A stretch of 64,000 nt of DNA from the NCBI RefSeq assembly GCF_000471905.2, contig NW_006500065.1:2539039-2603038 (forward strand), in the 5' to 3' direction. This document shows positions 60,401 to 64,000 of the stretch, piece by piece. The stretch is from Amborella trichopoda (Eukaryota; Streptophyta; Magnoliopsida; Amborellales; Amborellaceae). Position 1 is the stretch's first letter; each line of letters opens with the position of its first letter. The translations under genes were made by a program, and so were the position numbers. The notes under the pieces were generated by a model that saw only the letters and a program-made list of their open reading frames with translations, ran no database searches and was not told the DNA's origin.

Positions 60401-60832
60401 GATTTACTTTATTATAAAATTGATATGAGAAATCATATGACCTAGAGGGGAAAACTTTTATTGTCGTTCTTTGTTTGCAGAACACCTTGTTGTGTAACCT
60501 TCATTGGCATCATGATTCTTCACCTTTTATTTAAGGTGTAGTTTCCAGGGAGGATTCTGTAACTTTATTCAATTACATGTGCACCGTTTATCTTTCCAAT
60601 TGGAATTCTGTTTTATTGCTCCATTCAAATTTCTAAAAGAGGTGTATTTTATGCAGTTAAGGTTCCTCTTGATGCTTATATGATGGACTTTGTCTTTTGT
60701 GAGAGGGAGGATGGTGGGGCTTATGACAACAAAAATGGCATGGACTACCATATTCCTGTCGTTGGGGGGGTTATGAAAGAGCCCCCAATGCATGTTGTTC
60801 ATGTAGCTGTTGAAATGGCACCTATTGCAAAG
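30296..60832 (+). CDS. SS3: Starch synthase III, 5' part of the gene (six exons)
   Basis: SS3 transfers glucose from ADP-glucose to growing alpha-1,4-glucan chains in plastids during starch synthesis. The CDS joins 30296-30409, 32427-32490, 32782-34071, 52375-52589, 52950-53220 and 60657-60832. All introns are GT-AG, and the 2,130 coding bases give 710 uninterrupted codons. Approximate residues: transit-peptide-like region 1-60, acidic variable region 60-260, CBM53-like module 265-365, charged coiled coil 358-408, second CBM53 439-550, third CBM53 601-690, and start of GT5 from 696 ([11 protein letters not shown]). Family proteins are about 1,000-1,230 residues, so the catalytic domain (from KVGGLGDV onward) lies past the window. 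The start ATG is chosen because its context and the following residues match SS3 N-termini. Confidence 0.93.
30410..32426 (+). other. SS3 intron 1 (2,017 bp)
   Basis: Bounded by GTACCT and GCTACAG. It carries a reverse-oriented L1 fragment at 31201-32122. The remainder is T-rich, ordinary intron sequence without a supported gene. Confidence 0.75.
31201..32122 (-). mobile_element. 5'-truncated L1-type LINE with RNase H domain
   Basis: A perfect 15-bp duplication AACTGCATTGCTTAA flanks it (31186-31200 and 32123-32137). On the minus strand it reads [14 protein letters not shown] and then an RVT_3-type RNase H domain ([47 protein letters not shown]). A 3' untranslated part ends in the A-rich tail ATCAAAAATAAATAAAAAAT. 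This is a standard target-primed insertion that copied only the last 0.9 kb. A frameshift near 31690 breaks the RNase H frame. Confidence 0.88.
32427..32490 (+). CDS. SS3: SS3 exon 2 (64-bp small exon)
   Basis: Flanked by GGATTTTGCTACAG and GTCAGTGA. It encodes [16 protein letters not shown] plus five more residues and the first base of a split Asp codon, phase 0 in and phase 1 out. A WRK...PFC pattern is found at the same place in SS3 N-termini such as the potato protein. Without it, exon 1 (phase 0) and exon 3 (phase 1) cannot be joined in frame. It is too short for a routine ORF scan, and a longer open frame at 32318-32530 in another frame masks it. Confidence 0.82.
32491..32781 (+). other. 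SS3 intron 2 (291 bp)
   Basis: Starts GTCAGTG and ends CACCTTGTAG. It contains the upstream ATG at 32724, which extends the exon 3 frame but lies in the intron under this model. Confidence 0.7.
32782..34071 (+). CDS. SS3: SS3 exon 3 (variable region, CBM53-1, coiled coil, CBM53-2)
   Basis: 1,290 bp in phase 1. It opens with the Arg-rich [17 protein letters not shown], passes through an acidic Glu/Asp-rich region poor in conservation, then CBM53-1 ([27 protein letters not shown]). A highly charged helix ([20 protein letters not shown] onward) follows, then the first part of CBM53-2 ([18 protein letters not shown]). It ends within WWYAY before GTATGC. CBM53 modules bind starch chains. The helical linker is the region implicated in protein contacts in SS3 of other plants. 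Confidence 0.95.
34072..35567. other. First 1.5 kb of SS3 intron 3
   Basis: No gene, motif or transposon end is recognised here. Confidence 0.4.
35953..35966 (+). other. Copia-5 primer binding site candidate
   Basis: TATGGTATGAGAGC differs by one base in the core from the consensus TGGTATCAGAGC and lies at the start of the leader. Confidence 0.5.
35985..36126. repeat. About 36-bp tandem repeat, four copies
   Basis: The unit 'cttcaaggcccttcaagg' plus 'attttctgccaa' recurs four times with small changes, just after the Copia-5 PBS. Together with the 24-bp array in Copia-1 it shows leader minisatellites in two unrelated copias. Confidence 0.75.
36780..36856. repeat. C/A homopolymer-rich low-complexity tract
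   Basis: CCCCCACCGCCCCCC is followed by A runs interrupted by CCC and G. Sequence accuracy may be low here. Confidence 0.7.
37640..37925 (+). pseudogene. Copia-5 gag zinc-knuckle remnant
   Basis: One frame reads [15 protein letters not shown]... then [20 protein letters not shown], followed by DCSD. This resembles the gag C-terminus of copia elements (CQICGK..H.A.DC), with the second Cys and the His of the knuckle lost. No start or end can be set. Confidence 0.55.
38567..40450. repeat. Solo-like LTR related to the Copia-4 LTR
   Basis: It starts TGAAAGTTGGATTATGTAAC, similar to TGAAAGGTGTGGCTATGTAA of Copia-4, and ends AAACCCAACA. In the same order as the Copia-4 LTRs it contains a GAGAGA-rich block and a block of 'cccatgacccatag...catgattgggcc' type (39830-39920). 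No element interior adjoins it and no target duplication is clear, so a recombined solo LTR is an inference. Confidence 0.5.
40878..40940 (-). mobile_element. 63-bp RTE-type LINE tail
   Basis: A 13-bp duplication AAATAGGATTTCT (40865-40877 and 40941-40953) flanks 63 bp. The insert starts AATCATCATCATCATTCC and contains 'ttaagggaaagtttaaggt', also present in the insert at 47249-47522. On the minus strand it ends in ATGATGATGATGATT, the trinucleotide-type tail of plant RTE elements. Confidence 0.7.
41630..41995. repeat. About 110-bp tandem repeats within the Copia-4 LTR
   Basis: 'Aggactcctaatgcaattag' followed by 'aaataatattttaatac' and 'taagtaggagtcctagtcc' recurs about four times here. The other LTR has about two to three copies at 49670-49870. 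Confidence 0.7.
42909..42920 (-). other. Copia-4 polypurine tract
   Basis: On the minus strand this is CCAAGTGGGAGA, directly before the 3' LTR. Confidence 0.7.
42980..43902 (-). pseudogene. Copia-4 RNase H and C-terminal RT remnant
   Basis: Minus-strand pieces read [13 protein letters not shown] (43862-43902), [39 protein letters not shown] and [16 protein letters not shown]. The YVDD active site is still legible, but a 16-base C run at 43774-43789 and frameshifts disrupt the reading frame. Confidence 0.85.
43903..45082. mobile_element. hAT-like element inside the Copia-4 RT
   Basis: A perfect 8-bp duplication AGATGAAC (43895-43902 and 45083-45090) flanks it, and the ends are CATAGTT and AACTATG. 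8-bp duplications and short A/G-type inverted ends fit hAT elements. The interior is non-coding and made of degenerate repeats rich in GAATCG, GGAATC and GATTCC. It entered three codons upstream of the YVDD motif of the copia RT. Confidence 0.8.
45083..46560 (-). pseudogene. Copia-4 N-terminal RT and integrase remnant
   Basis: Minus-strand reading gives [16 protein letters not shown] at about 45180-45235, just before the hAT insertion. Integrase blocks at about 46060-46300 read [20 protein letters not shown], then [20 protein letters not shown]. Numerous stops break all frames. Confidence 0.8.
47249..47522 (-). mobile_element. 274-bp 5'-truncated RTE-type LINE
   Basis: CCTTTTGATAT duplicates at 47238-47248 and 47523-47533. 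The + strand starts with CATCATCATCATCATCAGAG, then CCTTTTCCCAACTATTTGGG and GTCAGCTATACGAATCC. This is the reverse complement of the well-known plant RTE 3' end (GGATTCG.GTAGC.GACCCCAA...) with its trinucleotide tail. Confidence 0.82.
48227..48268 (-). mobile_element. 42-bp RTE-type LINE tail with 14-bp duplication
   Basis: ATGTTCTTGACTCA occurs at 48213-48226 and 48269-48282. Between the copies lie only 42 bp: TTATCATCATCCAAGCCTTA, then TCCCAGTTATTTGTGGTCGG and CT. This matches the last bases of the 47249 insert. It is an extreme case of 5' truncation. Confidence 0.78.
48325..48336 (-). other. Copia-4 primer binding site
   Basis: Minus strand TAGTATCAGAGC, one base after the LTR end CTTTCA, with one change from the consensus. 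Confidence 0.8.
48338..50811 (-). repeat. Copia-4 5' LTR
   Basis: On the + strand it starts TGAAAGGTGTGGCTATATAG and ends GACCCCAACA. It aligns in blocks with 40649-42908 but carries many indels. Confidence 0.85.
51160..52050 (+). pseudogene. Copia integrase fragment in SS3 intron 3
   Basis: Plus-strand pieces resemble the end of a copia integrase: [10 protein letters not shown] near 51380 (the TDNG region) and [20 protein letters not shown] at 51714-51773, then a broken [15 protein letters not shown] segment (normally SRDVVF). No LTR is recognisable around it. Boundaries are approximate. Confidence 0.55.
52375..52589 (+). CDS. SS3: SS3 exon 4 (end of CBM53-2 and linker)
   Basis: 215 bp, phase 1 in and phase 0 out. 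It completes the split Val codon and reads [20 protein letters not shown], then DFHAIVP and a charged linker ending in REDAKRAK before GTGTGT. The DWVFADGPP block is a strong SS3 signature. Confidence 0.95.
52590..52949 (+). other. SS3 intron 4 (360 bp)
   Basis: GTGTGTATTATT to CCTTTATGTAG. It is T-rich and has no insert. Confidence 0.85.
52950..53220 (+). CDS. SS3: SS3 exon 5 (CBM53-3)
   Basis: 271 bp, phase 0 in and phase 1 out. It begins [17 protein letters not shown] and holds most of the third starch-binding module: [38 protein letters not shown]. It ends after HVKAT at GTGAAT. Confidence 0.95.
53612..53860. repeat. About 120-bp tandem duplication
   Basis: 'Gagagagcagcrgggagga' followed by 'aacgtacatccatcataagt' and 'atgttctttcatttttaa' occurs twice in a row (about 53617-53730 and 53735-53850). 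The two copies are very similar, so the duplication is recent relative to the other repeats. Confidence 0.75.
55440..58329 (+). mobile_element. Decayed L1-type LINE (ORF2 remnant with poly-A)
   Basis: RT motifs appear in order but in different frames: [13 protein letters not shown] (55495-55535), [13 protein letters not shown] (about 56027-56065) and [13 protein letters not shown] (56170-56208). Then come the [16 protein letters not shown] block, a zf-RVT-like [18 protein letters not shown], and an RNase H remnant ([26 protein letters not shown]). A run of 20 A at 58310-58329 ends it. The 5' boundary is not found. 54590-55440 may belong to it but shows no endonuclease motif. Confidence 0.85.
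57609..58000 (+). pseudogene. LINE RNase H domain remnant
   Basis: The frame from 57609 gives an RVT_3-like pattern ([43 protein letters not shown]), and 57925-57975 in another frame gives the C-terminal [13 protein letters not shown] stop at 57828 and a frameshift separate the halves. Confidence 0.7.
59948..60016. repeat. 30-bp tandem repeat, two copies plus a partial
   Basis: ACTGGCCATTTAATAGCTCG plus AGACCAGTTC is followed directly by a copy with two changes, then ACTGGCCATTCC. Confidence 0.8.
60657..60832 (+). CDS. SS3: SS3 exon 6 (end of CBM53-3, start of GT5 domain)
   Basis: 176 bp, phase 1 in and phase 0 out. After completing a Val codon it reads [35 protein letters not shown] and [14 protein letters not shown]. 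The terminal Lys is the first residue of the KxGGL ADP-glucose-binding motif. The glycines must come from an exon outside the window. Confidence 0.95.
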
Positions 60833-63800
60833 GTTAGCTTTACTTGCACTTTTTATCTCTTTCAAGAGTCCCTAAAATGTTCCTTATAATCTAGCTCACC
60901 CTTTTACTTTTCCTTTGACAATTCTTTAAAAAATGTATATATTCTAGTCTAGTTTGAAACTTAACTCAATTCATGCTTAAGAAATTAAAACCTTGTAAGC
61001 AAAAATCAACTTCACATTTCACTATTTTTCCATCATGTCTTAGACTTCTTTTTGTCACCATTAATAATCATCCATTTAATTTACATAGAAAAATTGTGAT
61101 CCTTCATATTCTCATATTGGTTGTGCTATCTTTTAGCCATGCTTAAAGCTCTAGTTGTCATATCATCTGAACAATGTCGTATTTGGGTCTCAGTATTCAC
61201 ATCTTATTTGGGATTGGTTTCGCTTGGTAGGTGTTATAATTAAAATTATAGTGGTTTTAGTATGAACTTCTTTGAATTTGTTGTGTCAAAGGCTTGAAAG
61301 TGAGAAATACCTTTTGCTTGATTTACCATCATTATGGGGTTTGTGGAACCTTCAAGATGCAAAATTCTAATGAGTTGATTTTCCCAAAGTTGATCTCCTA
61401 CGTGAGGAGGAACACAAAGATTGGTCCGAAGGTAGCTGATGAAAGTTTTGGGAAGAACCCTGGAGAACAGATTTTTGCACGTTTAGCTTGACGGGATAGC
61501 ATTTAAAATTGTAATAGTGCTAAAGAAGCTCATGTTCTTCATCTTGTTGTCTCACTTTGGTGATATACATATATGGATAAAGCTGATAGAGAAATAAGTG
61601 TAGCACAATGAATAATCCTGAGGAGTTTGTGGCCTTTAAAGGCCTTAACACCATTGTATTCAAACCCTTTATTAGTGAGATATTTTGGTGTGGTCCTCAA
61701 AGGGACTGAGATGCGGCTGAGGCCCATCCAAGATGAGGTAAATTAAGCTTTCATGTATGAAATTCCTAGTTGCACCAGTTGCACCCATGTGACACATGGG
61801 TTAAGTTGTCTAGGCCTGTGAAGTAAAAAAATTGAAATACTTTAGCCCTTGGCATAAGGCTCCTAGCCTAAAGTCAACTGAGGAGGGTTCATGGCATACT
61901 TGTCAAGGTCAAAGAGATACGCAATGGTGGCCAGGAGGAAGATGCCAAACTTTGACATACCACCATGACATGTGTACCTCATAGCCATACTTTTGGGAAG
62001 CCACCTCCTTGGGGAGGAGCTTCACATGTGCCAGCCGAAGAGAGGAACCCTACACCTTTGATCCTTGGTGGAACACCTAAAATCCATCTCCTATTTCCAC
62101 AGTTCCAGTGCCTTGTGCCTGACTTTGGTGGACCAACCATGAGCCCGGGCTTGTATGATTGTGGATCGTAGGGTTTTGTTTGGTCGGTTTGAGAATGTGG
62201 TTCAAGGATTGCGGGGATGAGCTGCAGGGAGTGACTTAATAAAGTGCAAAATTCTAATCTGAGGCGCCAATTCTCTTGTAACAATATTTCCTTGAGTTTG
62301 AGAGACTTAGTTTTCATAAAGCCAATTGAGAAATGATTTTTGGAATTTCTTTTTTAATTTTTGAGATTTATTTTGACAAGGAAAACTAGGAATACAAATG
62401 GTTTACATAATGACAAATTAGGATGCACGTGGGGGATAGTGGCACATGCGAAAGCCCAATGGCCAAGGGTCTGTACATGCACCCATGGAGGCCCATTTCA
62501 AGACCCATTAGGGGGACGATATCTAGATTGGCTCATGTGAAGGCCCAATGGTCAAGTGTCTTCACATGGGCCTATGGAGGCCTACATCAAGACCCATTAG
62601 AGGGACTATACCCCAGCCACAAGTGGGCCTACTGATGAAATCATCATGACATCATCCTTTCTCTTTCCGCTTCTCTTATGTATTCAAGTGATACAAGCCC
62701 AAGTTAGTGGGTAGTTTTGTAATTTGTTTCAAAGGGGGACACTTGTCACAAACTCCTTTGGACATATATAAAGCAAGCTTTTGAGTGCTTAGGATGCAGG
62801 TTACAAAACATTTGAACATTTCATAAGTTAGAGGGAATAAAGTATATATTTTCTCTCTCTTCGCATGTGACTGAAAGGATATAATGCGAGGAACCATGTA
62901 TGGGGTGTGCCCTACCTCTTTCTCTATCTAAATTGCGCTCACATGAGCTTATTAACTCTCTTTTTCTAACTTATCTAGAAGTTCAATTTGAATTTAAGTG
63001 AATTTTGAGAGTTGTAATGACTATTCAAATTAAACGACAATTAGGGTTAAGGATAACTAAGGGAAAAGGTATACGACCAATCCTAGATAGATCATGATAG
63101 TTGCCCAAGGGAATGGATGACTTGATTTAACGCCTCTTTTCATCCTATAGATTACAGATCAATGGCCCACATTGTTCCTCCCTTAAGAAGAACATTCTAT
63201 TGCCTAGACTCCAACCCTAACCCTAATTCTACTCTATAAATATGGGTCTTGATTATCCCCTATTCTAGCCCATACCCTAGCCTACATATGGTCTCATTGA
63301 TCCCGTGTCACCAAGGGCTGAGCATAGCTCAAATTTTCATAGCCCTTACTTAATCTTCATGGACTGATCTCAGCCATCATTTTTCTATTAGATCAACCAC
63401 CATTTGGTCCCCCTTTGGGGCTTTATCACTATGCTTACTATGTGCTTCACTATGCATTCCATTTGCAATGTTCATTGAATTGATTGTGACCACCACTTCT
63501 CCCACTCAAGCCCGAAGCAAGGAGTTGCAACCCACTTGGACCTCATTTGTTACAGTCAATTTCACACTATTGGATGCTGTGTTAGGGCGTCATCTTGGAG
63601 CATCCCCTTTAGTTGAGCAAAGGCCTTGATCCATGCTCTATTGGTCAATGTGATGGGGATGGGTTGTATGAAGTCCCATTGGGGTAATCTTTGGGCAAAT
63701 TACTTTAGTTGGCTTTCTCATGATTCTCAAGTTGTTTTATATTCAATTGCTTCATGTTTGTAACATTGCAGTTGTGCCCATGTATTGATGTTACGGCAAA

Positions 63801-64000
63801 CATTCTATGTAATGGATTTTATGTAATAGTTGCATTGACATTGTCAAGTATACACTGTCTTATAATTGCAATCTCTACTTTGTAATTGAATGGTAAAGAA
63901 GTGTTAGAGCATGCAACAGTGTTTCTTTGGCCTTTATTTGAGTTGTAATTCAATTTAGCTTGTATTTAAAATGATGTAGCTGCTGCTGGTTTTGTACGTA
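60833..64000 (+). other. SS3 intron 6 (at least 3.2 kb, continues)
   Basis: Starts GTTAGCTTTAC. I searched the three frames by eye for a VGGLGDVV-type exon up to the window end and found none. There are short duplicated segments and unassigned sequence, and a TATATAAAG box at 62766-62774 that might belong to an unrecognised LTR. Confidence 0.75.
62440..62626. repeat. About 90-bp tandem duplication in intron 6
   Basis: 'Cacatgcgaaagcccaatgg' to 'aagacccattagggggac' is followed by a diverged second copy (catgtgaaggcccaatggtc to aagacccattagagggac). Confidence 0.7.

Larger units (their letters stand above)
53221..60656 (+). other. SS3 intron 5 (7.4 kb)
   Basis: GTGAATTTTGC to ATTTTATGCAG. It contains a 117-bp tandem duplication, a decayed L1 LINE and short repeats, described separately. 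The stretches 53221-53590, 53880-54590 and 58330-59940 show nothing I can name. Confidence 0.85.

Noticed and set aside
62680-63960. Possible unrecognised LTR or large non-autonomous retroelement with a TATATAAAG box
   Set aside because: No second copy, PBS or PPT was found, so it is left as intron sequence.
60833-64000. Next SS3 exon (VGGLGDVV region)
   Set aside because: No frame in this stretch shows the motif. The exon must lie beyond the window.

Overview
This is nuclear DNA from a flowering plant. It has long GT-AG introns, AT-rich non-coding sequence, and many plant-type transposable elements (Ty1/copia LTR retrotransposons, L1 and RTE LINEs, MULE-like and hAT-like DNA elements). The single host gene I can support is the 5' two-thirds of a plastid starch synthase III gene (SS3), on the + strand from 30296 to beyond the window end. 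The species cannot be read from the sequence. I see no bacterial operon, CRISPR array, rRNA or tRNA.

Region 1-28790 is a transposon graveyard upstream of SS3. From left to right it holds T-rich and CT-rich degenerate repeats with two same-family MITEs, one inserted into the other in opposite orientation (2487-3277). Next is Copia-1 (4730-13731), with a 24-bp minisatellite in its leader and a 3' LTR split by three layers of DNA elements that include a 500-N assembly gap. A MULE-like element with a perfect 9-bp target duplication (14150-22998) follows, split by Copia-2, which is arranged LTR-internal-LTR-partial internal. The right end of that MULE is tandemly duplicated, and the second copy was later split by Copia-3 (23102-28612, minus strand).

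Region 28790-30295 is the proximal upstream region of SS3, with an ABRE/G-box sequence and a TATA-like box. Six SS3 exons follow: 30296-30409, 32427-32490, 32782-34071, 52375-52589, 52950-53220 and 60657-60832. Joined, they give 2,130 nt, or 710 codons without a stop. They encode a transit-peptide-like N-terminus, an acidic variable region, a charged coiled coil, three starch-binding CBM53-type modules and the first strand of the GT5 catalytic domain. The rest of the catalytic domain lies beyond 64000.

The SS3 introns are inflated by transposons. Intron 1 carries a 5'-truncated L1 LINE. Intron 3 is 18.3 kb and holds a decayed copia, a solo-like LTR, and Copia-4 with about 2.3-2.5 kb LTRs, itself hit by a hAT-like element and three very short RTE-type LINE tails. 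Intron 5 is 7.4 kb and holds a decayed L1. No retroelement reading frame in the window is intact. I did not find a previously undescribed functional system. The most informative observations are the transposon insertion archaeology and the SS3 exon structure, including a 64-bp exon that a simple ORF scan misses.
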